This document shows positions 27,295 through 39,061 of a stretch of 64,000 nt of DNA, piece by piece. The notes under the pieces are model-generated. The model did no database searches. It saw only the letters and a program-made list of their open reading frames with translations, and was not told the DNA's origin. The stretch comes from Kallipyga gabonensis (GTDB taxonomy: Bacteria; Bacillota; Clostridia; Tissierellales; Peptoniphilaceae): assembly GCF_001286805.1 (NCBI RefSeq), contig NZ_CXYV01000002.1, forward strand, positions 1,178,001 to 1,242,000, given 5' to 3'. Positions within the stretch are counted from its first letter, which is position 1. Each line of letters begins with the position of its first letter. The translations under genes and the position numbers were made by a program.

Positions 27295-27888
27295 CTACTT
27301 TTTCTTTTTGAAAGAGGACTCTTCTCCCCTGAGGAGACGACCGATATTTGAGGAGTGACGGTAGAAGATAATGGCAACCAAAAGGAGAAAAGCGAATTTG
27401 ACCCATGGACCATAAGGAGAGAAGAAAAGGCCGAAAATTGCACCTGATAAGCTGGATGTTAAGGAGCCCAAGGAAACGTAGCCCGTTGTGAATACAAGGA
27501 TAAAGAAGACAATCGCAAAGACAACCAGCATTCGGTAGTCCATAATGAAGAAGATGCCACAGGTAGTCGCAACCGCTTTTCCTCCGCTAAAGCCTAAAAA
27601 AATCGAATAACAATGACCTAAACTCACTGCGATCATGGTGAAGGCAAGAGTCCACTCCGGCAGATGGAAATGGAGGGCAAGAAAGCAGGGAAAGGCTCCC
27701 TTAAAAAAGTCCAAAAGGAAGGTAATAAGTCCCACCTTAGGACCTAGAACCCGAAGTGCATTTGTCGCACCGGTATTTCCGGACCCATAATTTCGAATAT
27801 CTTTATTACCCAACCACTTACCGACCAGGTAACCCGATGGGAATGAGCCAAGTAAATAAGCACCTATGATTAGAAGAAAATGAATCAT
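27295..27888 (-). CDS. plsY: Acyl-phosphate:glycerol-3-phosphate acyltransferase PlsY
   Basis: Integral-membrane enzyme making lysophosphatidic acid from acyl-phosphate, the first step before PlsC. 197 residues with several membrane segments. PlsY signatures seen: GSFPSGYLVGKW, GSGNTGATNALRVLG, and GHCYSIFLGFSGGKAVATT. It overlaps der by 4 bases (ATGA); der-plsY is a common Firmicutes pairing. Confidence 0.96.
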   Translation of the reverse strand: MIHFLLIIGAYLLGSFPSGYLVGKWLGNKDIRNYGSGNTGATNALRVLGPKVGLITFLLDFFKGAFPCFLALHFHLPEWTLAFTMIAVSLGHCYSIFLGFSGGKAVATTCGIFFIMDYRMLVVFAIVFFILVFTTGYVSLGSLTSSLSGAIFGLFFSPYGPWVKFAFLLLVAIIFYRHSSNIGRLLRGEESSFKKKK

Positions 27889-29210
27889 TCTTCTCGCTCC
27901 TTTCTTTCTCTCGCTTCAAGAACAAGGGGAACGCCTTCAAAAGAAAAATTCTTTCGGATGGTATTTTCCAAATAACGCATATAGGAGAAGTGAAACATGT
28001 CGGCATCATTACAGTAAAAAATAATCTTTGGTGGACGAGTGGTAACCTGGGTCCCATAGTAAATCTTAAGTCGTTTTCCCTTATCTGTGGGCGGTGGACT
28101 CATGATCGTTGCATCCCGAAGAACCTGGTTGAAAAGAGAGGTAGACATGCGGAAGGAGTAATTCTCATCCACTCGGTTAATCGTCTCAAAAAGAGCAGGA
28201 ATGTGGTAACCGGTCTTGGCGGAGATAAAAACAACCGGTGCATAGGGCATGAAAGCCAGGTCATTGCGGATCTTATCTTCATACTCTTTCATGGTATTCG
28301 TTTCTTTCTCCACGAGGTCCCATTTATTAACAACAATAATGGAGGCCTTTGCATTATTATGGGCATAGCCGGCAATGCGTTTATCCTGTTCGGTTACCCC
28401 CTTAGTCGCATCGATGAGAAAAAGACACATCTCAGACCGGTCGACTGAAGAAAGAGTCCGGATAACAGAGTAACGCTCAACCAAATTGTCGATGGACCGC
28501 TGTCGGCGCATACCTGCTGTATCAATCAGGATGTACTCTTTTCCGTCTCTTTCGTAATAAGAGTCAATGGCATCCCGTGTAGTCCCGGGTATGTTGGTGA
28601 CGATCATCCGATTCTCGCCTAATAGCCGGTTAATCAGTGAAGATTTTCCCACATTGGGTTTTCCGATAACCGATATTTTCAAGGCATCCGATTCAATAGA
28701 CCGGCTGCTCTCTTTGGGAAGCCGATCCATGATATCGTCAAGAAGGTCACCCAGACCGAAGGATTGTTCAGCAGAGATGATGGCCATATCGGAAAAGCCC
28801 AGTTCATAGAATTCATAGACAGTATCCGGGGTATGGTGGGTATCCACCTTGTTAACAACCAGGAGGGGATCCCGCCCTCCTTTGTGGAGCTTATCAGCGA
28901 TCATCCGATCAAGGTTGGAAACCCCCTCTCGACCATCAACGAGGAAAAGAATAAGATCCGCCGTCTCCAGAGCCATATCCACCTGGATTTCGATCTCCTT
29001 AGCAAAGACATCATCAGAACCCATTTCCAGACCTCCCGTATCCATGAGGAGGAAGTAGTTGTTTTGCCACTCCACTTCCCGATAAAGTCGGTCACGGGTG
29101 ACACCGGGTGTATCTTCGGTGATGGACACCCGTCCTCCAACTAGCCGGTTAAAAAGGGTTGACTTACCTACATTGGGGCGACCAATAATGGCAACAACAG
29201 GCCTAGACAT
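27885..29210 (-). CDS. der: Ribosome biogenesis GTPase Der (EngA)
   Basis: Double-GTPase needed for 50S assembly. 441 residues. The first P-loop is GRPNVGKS (10-17), the second GKPNVGKS (183-190), each with its DTGG/DTAG and NKxD motifs; the C-terminal KH-like domain ends before an Arg/Glu-rich tail. I chose the ATG at 29210 because it gives the family N-terminus; a start 13 codons earlier is open. It overlaps the rseC-like gene by 8 bases. Confidence 0.97.
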   Translation of the reverse strand: MSRPVVAIIGRPNVGKSTLFNRLVGGRVSITEDTPGVTRDRLYREVEWQNNYFLLMDTGGLEMGSDDVFAKEIEIQVDMALETADLILFLVDGREGVSNLDRMIADKLHKGGRDPLLVVNKVDTHHTPDTVYEFYELGFSDMAIISAEQSFGLGDLLDDIMDRLPKESSRSIESDALKISVIGKPNVGKSSLINRLLGENRMIVTNIPGTTRDAIDSYYERDGKEYILIDTAGMRRQRSIDNLVERYSVIRTLSSVDRSEMCLFLIDATKGVTEQDKRIAGYAHNNAKASIIVVNKWDLVEKETNTMKEYEDKIRNDLAFMPYAPVVFISAKTGYHIPALFETINRVDENYSFRMSTSLFNQVLRDATIMSPPPTDKGKRLKIYYGTQVTTRPPKIIFYCNDADMFHFSYMRYLENTIRKNFSFEGVPLVLEARERKEREE

Positions 29211-29688
29211 GGGAAGCCCCCAAATCTCGTTCATCACCCTTGTGGTCATCTTCTTTCTTATCCAAACAGGAGGTCACTGCTCCCAATTCCTCTTGAGAAA
29301 GAATCCGAACCATCTTGACCATATCCCGGGAAGATGACCCATCGATACGACGAGCAATGATATAGAAGATGCCCAGCCCGACCATTCCTCCCAGAAAAGA
29401 GTAAATCTCATTCTTCGTTGTCATGTAAATGACCAAAAGGCCCAAAAGAAAAAGCAAGAGAGGAAAGACATAGAGGATAAAAACCGAACCGATAAAGATA
29501 TGGTCGGGCATATCCAAAGAGACCGTATCCCCCGGTTGGGCATCCAAAGAATTCCTCACCCACTGGGTTGAGGCTTTCTTACTTTTACAGATACCGGAAG
29601 CAGAACAGTTTCCACAGGCCTCTTCCCGGTAAACCAGAATATGGGAAAGACCTTCTTTATTTTCCATTACAAATCCGTTATTTTTCAT
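29203..29688 (-). CDS. SoxR-reducing/RseC-family membrane protein
   Basis: 161 residues. An N-terminal cysteine cluster (C25, C28, C34 in EACGNCSASGIC) is followed by two membrane helices (about 67-87 and 91-111) and a charged C-terminal tail, the layout of the RseC/MucC family of SoxR-reducing-system proteins linked elsewhere to Rnf complexes. No rnf or soxR gene is nearby; it sits between aspS and der. Function here is unknown; a redox-linked role is inferred from the cysteines. Confidence 0.75.
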   Translation of the reverse strand: MKNNGFVMENKEGLSHILVYREEACGNCSASGICKSKKASTQWVRNSLDAQPGDTVSLDMPDHIFIGSVFILYVFPLLLFLLGLLVIYMTTKNEIYSFLGGMVGLGIFYIIARRIDGSSSRDMVKMVRILSQEELGAVTSCLDKKEDDHKGDERDLGASHV

Positions 29689-29733
29689 GGTGCGTCCCCT
29701 TTCTCATAGCGATAGAAAGTGACCCGTCAAGAT

Positions 29734-31512
29734 CTATTGATCAAGTTGAACCCTTAGATGTAATTCATCCAACTGATCCTTGGTGACAGAAGTCGGTGCC
29801 TGGGTCATTAAATCCGAGGCCGTCTGGGTTTTAGGGAAGGCGATGACATCTTTAATGGAATCTCTGCCAATCAAGGTCATTACTAAACGGTCCAATCCAT
29901 AGGCAATTCCTCCATGCGGAGGAGTTCCATATTGAAGAGCCTCCGTGAAGAAGCCGAAGCGATTCTCAATATCTTCCTGACTTAACTGCAGGAGGTTAAA
30001 AATTTTGTTTTGAAGGTCAGCATTGTTGATACGAATGGATCCCCCACCGCATTCATCGCCATTGATCACAATATCGTAGGCCTTAGCCCGAACCTTTTCC
30101 GGTTCATTTTCCAAAAGGGGAATATCTTCCTCCACCGGATGGGTAAAGGGGTGGTGCATGGCCACGTACCGGCCTTCCTCTTCAGAGTATTCAAACATGG
30201 GAAAATCGACAATCCAAGTCAGGGCAAAATCATCCGGATCAAAGGTCAGATTCTCTCCTGCCATATGAACCCGGACCATTCCCAAATACTCTTGAATTTT
30301 TGACCGATTGCCAACCATTAAAATCGCTAAATCCCCGTCTTCCAATCCCATTTCCTCCTCCAAGTAAGCGATCAGGTCTTCGGTCAGGAATTTATTAAAG
30401 GAAGACGAAATTTCTCCCTTGTCTTTCTTCAGCCAAAGGAGTCCGCTTGCTCCAATTCCCTTGGCATAGGAAGCGAGTTTGTCCAATTTCTTTCGGGTAT
30501 ATTTTTCCGCTAAGCCATTAAAATTGATCCCTAATACGGCATCCTCACTCTCAGGCGAAAGATTCAAGAGGTCAAATTCAGTCGTCTGGCCAATCCCGGA
30601 AAGGTCGTGAATTTCGTAACCGTAACGGAGGTCGGGCTTATCCGACCCATACTTTGCCATGGCTTCATCGTAGGACATCTTAGGGAATGGACGCTTCAGT
30701 TCAATGCCCTTAAATTCCTTGAAGAGATAAGCCAAAAGTTCTTCATTCATGGCCATCACATCATCCATATCCACAAAAGACATTTCGATATCCACCTGGG
30801 TGAATTCCGGCTGTCGATTTGCCCGGAGGTCTTCATCTCGGAAGCAGCGTGCCACCTGGTAATAGCGGTCAGTCCCGGCAATCATCAGAAGCTGTTTCAA
30901 GAGCTGTGGGCTTTGGGGCAGGGCATAAAAATAACCGGGATTAACACGGGAGGGAACAAGATAATCCCGGGCCCCCTCCGGAGTTGGCTTGCCTAAAAAA
31001 GGCGTTTCCACTTCTATAAAATCCTGGTCATGGAGGAATTCCCGGAATAAGCGGGTGATCTCCGCCCTCTTGATCAACATATCCTGCATCCGAGGTTTAC
31101 GGAGGTCCAAATACCGGTACTTTAATCGAATTTCTTCACTGGCATTATCATCATCTTTGATATAAATAGGCGGCGTTTTTGCCACATCCAAAATCCTCAG
31201 CTCTGAACATTCCACCTCGATGTCCCCGGTCGCAAGATCAGGATTTTTTGCTGACCGTTCCCGGACTATTCCCCTTGCAGCCAGAACATATTCCTGGTGA
31301 ACCTCTTTTGATTTTTGATAAAGACTTTCCCGGTCTTCCTTATTGAAGACCAATTGGGTAATTCCGGTCTTATCCCGAAGATCCACAAACGAGAGAGCAC
31401 CAAGATCACGGGTTTTGTTGACCCAACCCATGAGAACAACTTCTTTCCCCTGATCATCCAAACGCAGGTCACCGCAATAGTGAGTCCGCTTTAATCCTTT
31501 CAACGATTCCAT
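29734..31512 (-). CDS. aspS: Aspartyl-tRNA synthetase
   Basis: Class II synthetase of the long bacterial type: N-terminal OB anticodon-binding domain, motif 2 FRDEDLRANRQPEFTQ, the GAD insertion domain (about 290-420), and motif 3 GGIAYGLDRLVM. 592 residues. The ATG at 31512 (TGATG overlap with the preceding gene, GGAG 5 bases upstream) is preferred over a GTG one codon earlier. Whether it also charges tRNA-Asn is not decidable from this window. Confidence 0.97.
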   Translation of the reverse strand: MESLKGLKRTHYCGDLRLDDQGKEVVLMGWVNKTRDLGALSFVDLRDKTGITQLVFNKEDRESLYQKSKEVHQEYVLAARGIVRERSAKNPDLATGDIEVECSELRILDVAKTPPIYIKDDDNASEEIRLKYRYLDLRKPRMQDMLIKRAEITRLFREFLHDQDFIEVETPFLGKPTPEGARDYLVPSRVNPGYFYALPQSPQLLKQLLMIAGTDRYYQVARCFRDEDLRANRQPEFTQVDIEMSFVDMDDVMAMNEELLAYLFKEFKGIELKRPFPKMSYDEAMAKYGSDKPDLRYGYEIHDLSGIGQTTEFDLLNLSPESEDAVLGINFNGLAEKYTRKKLDKLASYAKGIGASGLLWLKKDKGEISSSFNKFLTEDLIAYLEEEMGLEDGDLAILMVGNRSKIQEYLGMVRVHMAGENLTFDPDDFALTWIVDFPMFEYSEEEGRYVAMHHPFTHPVEEDIPLLENEPEKVRAKAYDIVINGDECGGGSIRINNADLQNKIFNLLQLSQEDIENRFGFFTEALQYGTPPHGGIAYGLDRLVMTLIGRDSIKDVIAFPKTQTASDLMTQAPTSVTKDQLDELHLRVQLDQ

Positions 31513-32174
31513 CACAACTCCTTTTCCTTGCCTTGCTTTCGATCAAGATCTTCTTGCATCTTTACATATTCCATAATGGGTGATGATTCTTTCTCTATGG
31601 ATAGTCGACTCTCAGGTCCATGTCCCGGAAGAATCCGGTAATCCCCGGTCAGACGAAACAACCTTCCCAGGGAACGAAATAGGCTATGCATTCCCCCGGT
31701 AGGAAGATCCCAACGACCACAGGAACCCTGAAAAAGGGTGTCTCCCGAAAACAAAATATCCTCGCCCAGAAAACAGACCGATCCGGCTGTATGACCGGGA
31801 GTTTCCATTACCCGGAGGTTAAAAGAGCTGACACAATCACCTTCTTTGAAGTAATGGTCACAAGCAAGGCTCTCTGCTTGACCGAAAAAAGCAATCGAAA
31901 CATTCTTTTCAGGATCTAAAAGAAGGTCCTTCTCCTTTTCGCTGGCCCAAATTGGGGCCGAATACAAAGACCGATAATGGTCAGCTCCCCCAAAATGATC
32001 AACATGTCCATGTGTTAATAAAATCGCCTCTATGGTTAAGCCGGCCTCATCAATTTCTTCCTCCAGGAGACGTGAGGGGGCTCCGGGATCAATAATGACG
32101 GCCTGCCTGGCTTCCGGATCAGACAATAGATAGATATTCTCCGATGCCATGGTTGAAAAGCATTCAATCTTCAT
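31512..32174 (-). CDS. Metallo-beta-lactamase-fold hydrolase, glyoxalase II-like
   Basis: 220-residue MBL-fold hydrolase. Metal-binding HGHVDH (H55, H57, D59, H60), then ETPGHTAGS, FSGDTLF and a late GHGPES. This pattern fits the small hydroxyacylglutathione-hydrolase-like proteins found after relA in many Firmicutes. The substrate is not established. It lies 19 bases after relA and overlaps aspS. Confidence 0.88.
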   Translation of the reverse strand: MKIECFSTMASENIYLLSDPEARQAVIIDPGAPSRLLEEEIDEAGLTIEAILLTHGHVDHFGGADHYRSLYSAPIWASEKEKDLLLDPEKNVSIAFFGQAESLACDHYFKEGDCVSSFNLRVMETPGHTAGSVCFLGEDILFSGDTLFQGSCGRWDLPTGGMHSLFRSLGRLFRLTGDYRILPGHGPESRLSIEKESSPIMEYVKMQEDLDRKQGKEKEL

Positions 32175-32193
32175 GGGGGTCCTTTCTTCCCAT

Positions 32194-34386
32194 TTAATGC
32201 CGTACCCGGTAAACTGCCAGGGTTGGCTCCAATTCTCGAATTCTTCGGATCAAGAGCTCCATCCGATCTTTATCTTCTACCCGAACGGTTAGTTTAATGA
32301 TGACAGTGGAATCCTCTCTTGACCTTGCTTCAATCCCATTCATGTCCATTTCCAGTTGGACAATAAGTTGAGCCAACTCAGCGACATAGCCGGACACGTT
32401 CATTGCTTCAATGGTGAGCGAAGCATCAAAGGTGGTTCGGTTGATTTTATTCCATTCCAAAGCAATAAGCCTCTCCGGAGACTGATTGGAACGAATGTTT
32501 GGGCAGGATTTCCGATGAACCGTGATCCCATGCCCCCGGGTAATGTAGCCGACAATATCGTCACCGGGAACCGGTGAGCAACACTGAGCGAACTTGACTT
32601 CCAGGTTGTCTGTCCCCTCTCCAACTACTGAAACAGCATTTGTCTTCTCTTGAACATCTTGACTGTCGTGATGGGACTTTTCCTGTTCAGCACTTACCAT
32701 GGCACTTTCCGCCATGGCTTCCAATTCCTTTCTTTTTTGGACCTTATCGTATAGATCTTCCAAACGCGAAACGATCGCAGAAAGGGACTGACTGCCGAAC
32801 CCGACAGCAGCGAAAAGGTCTTCCGGAGATGAGTAAGACATCCGATCGACCAATTTTTCCAAGGCTTCAGGGGTGATCACTTTTTTGGTCGGATAACCGT
32901 CCTTCTTGACTTCCTGAAGGATCATATCTCTTCCATTTTCGATGTGTTCATCGCGGTTAGCCCGCTTGAAAAATTGCCGAATTTTTGATCGGGCTCCGGA
33001 GGATTGGACAATATCCAGCCAATCTCTGGATGGACCGGCGGTGTTTTTTGAGGTAATAATTTCGATAATATTTCCATTTTCCAGCTTGGTATCAAGCGGC
33101 AAAAGCTTGCCGTCAATCTTGGCACCGACACAGGCATTGCCTACATCGGAGTGAATTCGGTAGGCAAAATCAATAGGCGTTGAACCCCGTGGAAGCTCAA
33201 TCACATCCCCTCTCGGTGAGAAGACATAGACCTCATCGGAGAAAAAGTCTCCTTTCAACGTTTCCAAAAATTCCTGGGAATCCGTGGTTGTCTTCTGCCA
33301 TTCCATGAGCTGACGAACCCAGGTTAACTTTTCATCGAAGTCCGATTTTTTCTTGCCCCCCTCTTTATATTGCCAGTGGGCTGCAATACCAAATTCCGCT
33401 GTCCGGTGCATTTCCCATGTTCGAATTTGTACTTCAAAAACCTGACCGTCCTGTCCGATAACAGTGGTATGGAGGGACTGGTACATATTCTGTTTAGGCA
33501 TGGCGATATAGTCCTTGAAGCGTTTGGGGATGGGCTTCCAGAGCGTATGGACTACGCCTAAAACAGAGTAACATTCGGATACGTCATCCACGATGACCCG
33601 GATAGCTGTTATATCGAAGATTTCGTTAAAGGACTTATCCTGCTTATACATTTTTTTATAAATGGAGTAAAGTGTCTTAGGGCGACCGGTTATTTCATAG
33701 GTCATCCCCAACTCATCCAATTTTTTCTTCAGCGTATCCTCAATCCGGTCAATTTCCTCCCGTCGGTCTTCCAATTTTTTATTGACCAGCTCCGCAATTT
33801 CATAATAAGCCTGAGGATCCAAGTACTTGAGACAGAGGTCCTCCAATTCGGATTTAATGGCAAAAATCCCCAAACGGTGGGCAATGGGTACATAAATCTC
33901 AATCGTTTCTTTTGCTTTTTCAATTTGTTTGGGACGTTCTTTATAGTCCAGAGTCCGTAAATTATGGAGTCGGTCCGCCAATTTTATGATGATGACCCGG
34001 ATATCATTGGCCATGGCCATAACCATCTTCCGGTAGTTATCCACCTGGTTGTCAATTTTTGACCGCGAAGCGATTTTTTTTAGCTTGGTCACCCCATCAA
34101 CCAAGGTGGTGATTTCCGAACCGAAATCATCCTCCATCTGCTCATAGGTGATTGCTGTATCTTCCAAAACATCATGGAGAAGGCCCCCGCAAATGGTGGG
34201 GTCATCCATCTTGAGTTCGGCTAAAATAAAGGCCACATGGAGAGGATGGGTAATGTAGGGCTCACCGGAGTTTCTGATTTGCCCCTGGTGGGCCTGATCG
34301 GCGTAGTCATAAGCATTACGGATCAGCGTCTCATTACAATCCGGATTATAGGTCCGGATTTTTTCGAGCAAGCTGTCAATCGTCAT
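32194..34386 (-). CDS. relA: Bifunctional (p)ppGpp synthetase/hydrolase (Rel)
   Basis: Long RelA/SpoT homologue controlling the stringent response. 730 residues. Order: HD hydrolase domain (H71-D72 in HDVLED), the synthetase domain with a YQSLHTTV-type motif, the TGS domain (about 385-445), a zinc-finger/CC region with QCCSPVPGDDIVGY, and a C-terminal ACT domain (about 655-730). Both hydrolase and synthetase motifs look intact. The ATG at 34386 directly follows AAAGGAGG, so it is preferred over an ATG six codons upstream. Confidence 0.96.
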   Translation of the reverse strand: MTIDSLLEKIRTYNPDCNETLIRNAYDYADQAHQGQIRNSGEPYITHPLHVAFILAELKMDDPTICGGLLHDVLEDTAITYEQMEDDFGSEITTLVDGVTKLKKIASRSKIDNQVDNYRKMVMAMANDIRVIIIKLADRLHNLRTLDYKERPKQIEKAKETIEIYVPIAHRLGIFAIKSELEDLCLKYLDPQAYYEIAELVNKKLEDRREEIDRIEDTLKKKLDELGMTYEITGRPKTLYSIYKKMYKQDKSFNEIFDITAIRVIVDDVSECYSVLGVVHTLWKPIPKRFKDYIAMPKQNMYQSLHTTVIGQDGQVFEVQIRTWEMHRTAEFGIAAHWQYKEGGKKKSDFDEKLTWVRQLMEWQKTTTDSQEFLETLKGDFFSDEVYVFSPRGDVIELPRGSTPIDFAYRIHSDVGNACVGAKIDGKLLPLDTKLENGNIIEIITSKNTAGPSRDWLDIVQSSGARSKIRQFFKRANRDEHIENGRDMILQEVKKDGYPTKKVITPEALEKLVDRMSYSSPEDLFAAVGFGSQSLSAIVSRLEDLYDKVQKRKELEAMAESAMVSAEQEKSHHDSQDVQEKTNAVSVVGEGTDNLEVKFAQCCSPVPGDDIVGYITRGHGITVHRKSCPNIRSNQSPERLIALEWNKINRTTFDASLTIEAMNVSGYVAELAQLIVQLEMDMNGIEARSREDSTVIIKLTVRVEDKDRMELLIRRIRELEPTLAVYRVRH

Positions 34387-34470
34387 GGTCCCTCCTTTCT
34401 CCATTTGGGCAGGATTCCGGGTCCAATGAATTGGACGGAAAAAGATGAATAAAACTTGAATTATCTGTTA

Positions 34471-34479
34471 ATTATACCA
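34471..34479 (-). promoter_or_regulatory. Extended -10 promoter ahead of relA
   Basis: TATAAT (34471-34476) preceded by TGG, that is an extended -10 (TGnTATAAT) on the minus strand; no good -35. It gives a leader of roughly 80 bases that contains a short hairpin with a 6-bp stem near 34419-34434. Confidence 0.5.
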
Positions 34480-34491
34480 CATTGACAGGAC

Positions 34492-36297
34492 TTATGACCG
34501 AGAAAAGCCCCGACTGAAGCGGATGTCCACCAGCTTAATTTGAAGGGATTTTGTCCCCCGAAACTCATTCCAACCCGGTTGATAGCAGATGTCAAAAGTC
34601 ACAGGAAGATCCTTCCCCGAGAGAAGATCCTCAATAACTCCTTCGGGTCCTTCTTTTTCCAGGCTCTTCAATTTTTCATCAGCCTGAAAGAGAACTCCGT
34701 TAACAAAGCTTCCCTGGTCCTCGAAACGGATCTGGAGAACGGTCTTATTTTTTCCAACCAGGCGAAATTGGCGAATAGAGAGATTTTTCGCTCCAAATAC
34801 CGGTTTAGGATTCTTCATTCCAAAAGGAGCCATATGGTCGATAATCCGCATAAGGGGGGCTTTAACCATTGAAAGAGGAAGGGAGGCATCCAGACCGATT
34901 CTAGGGGTCAGGTCTTCGGTACTCAGCTTGGCATCACGATTCCACATTACCTTCATCCGGTTCAGATCCTTTTTACGAAGGGTCATGCCGCAGGCCATGG
35001 CGTGCCCGCCGAAAGCGACATAGTCTTCCCGGTGAAGCTGAAGGGCTTCAAAGATGTTATAGGATTCGATGGACCGTCCTGATCCCTTGACTAAATTCTC
35101 CCCTTCGCCTGTCTCTTCCGCATCGGTAAAAACCAGACATGGTCGATAAAATAGATCTTTTATCCTCCCGGCAATGAGACCACATAGGGATTCATGGACT
35201 TCGGGGAGGTAGAGAACCAGTACCTGGTCAAGGTCACTTTGACTTCTAACCAAGTCTGTGGCCTTTTCTACACCGGTCCGAGTCATCTCTTTCCGCTCAT
35301 TATTGAGAGCGACAAGTTCTGCCGCATAGGCTTCGATCGTTTCCGGATCGTCCTCTAAAAAAAGCTCCACACCCAGCCGGGCCGTCATGAGACGACCGGA
35401 GGAGTTAATTGAGGGTCCGATGATGAAACCAACCACGTAGGTATCCACTTCCCTCTCCCAATGGTTATAGCGGAGGAGAGCGGCAATACCGGGGTCAGGT
35501 TTTTCGTTGATCACCTGAAGACCCATGCTGGCCAGGACCCGGTTTTCTCCTTGAAGGGGAACGACATCACAAATGGTGCCCAAGCAGGCATAGGCTAAAA
35601 GAGGACGGATTCGTGCAAAATCCTCCCCCAGCTCCTGATAGATCGCTTGGATAAGCTTGAAGGCAACTCCGGCTCCGCACAAGTCCGGAAAGGGATAGCC
35701 TGAGTTTTTGGAGTGAGGATTGAGGTAGGCCACACAGGCCGGCACCTTCTCTCCCCCTTCCTCGTCTTCCTGAATCTCATGATGGTCAGTGATAATGACG
35801 GGAATGCCCACTTCCTGAGCATAGTCCAGAGCATCAAAGGCAGCAATTCCGTTGTCACAAGTGATGATTAGGGCAACATCTTCTTTCTTTGCCTCTTCCA
35901 CTAAACGACGGTTAATTCCGTAGCCGTCAACCACTCGGTCCGGTATGGCGTAGGAGACCGCCTGATAGGGGTCTAGGCCCATTTCCTCGGCCAAAGACCG
36001 AAGACCTTTGACCAATATCGTCGTAGCCGCTACGCCGTCCTGGTCATAGTCGCCAACAATCCGGATAGAAAGGCCCGAAGAAAGAGTATCCATAATAAGA
36101 GAAACCGCTGATTCCATCTGTTGAAAAAGATAAGGGTTGTGAAGTCCGGAAAGGTCCGGAGAAAAGTAGGTCTTAGCTTCTTCAAATGTCCGGATCCCCC
36201 GATTCGCCAAAAGAATGGAGGCCAAAGTTGACATACCGGTTTCTTCTTTTAGGCGCTCTGCTTCCTGTCGATGATTTTTTATATACCAATCTGCCAC
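34492..36297 (-). CDS. recJ: Single-stranded-DNA exonuclease RecJ
   Basis: 5'-3' ssDNA exonuclease of the DHH superfamily. 601 residues. Motif I VGDYDQDG (D83, D85, D87), motif III TDHHE (D171-H173), a DHHA1 region with VKGSGRSIESYNIFEAL and GGHAMACG, and an OB-fold C-terminus. GTG start with GAGGAGGT seven bases upstream. It is downstream of yajC, separated by a weak terminator-like hairpin. Confidence 0.95.
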   Translation of the reverse strand: MADWYIKNHRQEAERLKEETGMSTLASILLANRGIRTFEEAKTYFSPDLSGLHNPYLFQQMESAVSLIMDTLSSGLSIRIVGDYDQDGVAATTILVKGLRSLAEEMGLDPYQAVSYAIPDRVVDGYGINRRLVEEAKKEDVALIITCDNGIAAFDALDYAQEVGIPVIITDHHEIQEDEEGGEKVPACVAYLNPHSKNSGYPFPDLCGAGVAFKLIQAIYQELGEDFARIRPLLAYACLGTICDVVPLQGENRVLASMGLQVINEKPDPGIAALLRYNHWEREVDTYVVGFIIGPSINSSGRLMTARLGVELFLEDDPETIEAYAAELVALNNERKEMTRTGVEKATDLVRSQSDLDQVLVLYLPEVHESLCGLIAGRIKDLFYRPCLVFTDAEETGEGENLVKGSGRSIESYNIFEALQLHREDYVAFGGHAMACGMTLRKKDLNRMKVMWNRDAKLSTEDLTPRIGLDASLPLSMVKAPLMRIIDHMAPFGMKNPKPVFGAKNLSIRQFRLVGKNKTVLQIRFEDQGSFVNGVLFQADEKLKSLEKEGPEGVIEDLLSGKDLPVTFDICYQPGWNEFRGTKSLQIKLVDIRFSRGFSRS

Positions 36298-36310
36298 TTT
36301 ACCTCCTCTG

Positions 36311-36341
36311 AAAAAGAATAGAGACGGAATTATTCCGCCTC
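36311..36341 (-). terminator. Weak terminator-like hairpin between yajC and recJ
   Basis: Nine-bp stem with one mismatch and a three-base loop (36321-36341), followed on the minus strand by TATTCTTTTT. It lies between the yajC stop and the recJ ribosome site; partial read-through into recJ is likely. Confidence 0.45.
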
Positions 36342-36362
36342 TTTTTCTATTCTATGCACTTC

Positions 36363-36779
36363 TTAGAAAAAATCCTTGCGATTGTCCTCTGCTTCGTTTT
36401 CAATACCCTGATCCTCCTGATCAGAATTGAGGGCGTTTTCTTCCTCTTCTCTGTCCAGGCGGTCGGCATTATCCTCATTTGACTCCTCAACCGTTTCCGG
36501 GTTGAAGCCCTCTACCGGTTTAACCACATAGGATAAGGCCTGTTTGAGAAACTCAATCTCATGACCATCTTGGCCGGATTGGATAAAGAAGGAGTCCTCA
36601 CTCATCCGAGTCACTCGACCTCGTATTCCGCCGATGGTAACAACAGTATCGCCGATTTTCATTCCCTCTCTCATTTTTTGAGCTTCTTCCGTCTTCTTCT
36701 TTTGAGGACGGAGGATAAGGAAATAAAAAATTGCCAGCATTGCAACCAGCATTATAATGGATTGTCCACCTTGGGGCAT
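36363..36779 (-). CDS. yajC: Preprotein translocase auxiliary subunit YajC
   Basis: 138-residue single-pass membrane protein associated with SecDF. N-terminal membrane helix (about 7-24, ending ILRPQKKK), the conserved core MREGMKIGDTVVTIGGIRG, and an unusually long acidic Glu/Asp/Asn tail (about 90-138). It follows tgt, the conserved queA-tgt-yajC order, but has its own promoter. Confidence 0.95.
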   Translation of the reverse strand: MPQGGQSIIMLVAMLAIFYFLILRPQKKKTEEAQKMREGMKIGDTVVTIGGIRGRVTRMSEDSFFIQSGQDGHEIEFLKQALSYVVKPVEGFNPETVEESNEDNADRLDREEEENALNSDQEDQGIENEAEDNRKDFF

Positions 36780-36842
36780 AATATCTCTCCTTTTTCACAG
36801 GTTAAACGAATACAATCTTATCCGTTTTTTTACATCAAATCT

Positions 36843-36872
36843 ATTATATCCAAAGACTGAAGATTCTGGCAA
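36843..36872 (-). promoter_or_regulatory. Sigma-A promoter of yajC
   Basis: -35 TTGCCA (36867-36872), an 18-base spacer and -10 TATAAT (36843-36848) on the minus strand, directly after the tgt stop codon. Confidence 0.7.
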
Positions 36873-36876
36873 GGAA

Positions 36877-39049
<2,173 letters not shown>

Positions 39050-39061
39050 AAGACTTCTTTC

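Noticed and set aside
31513-31560. T-box or other aminoacyl-tRNA leader ahead of aspS
   Set aside because: aspS overlaps the upstream gene by one base, leaving no leader; lysS likewise has only 46 bases after greA.
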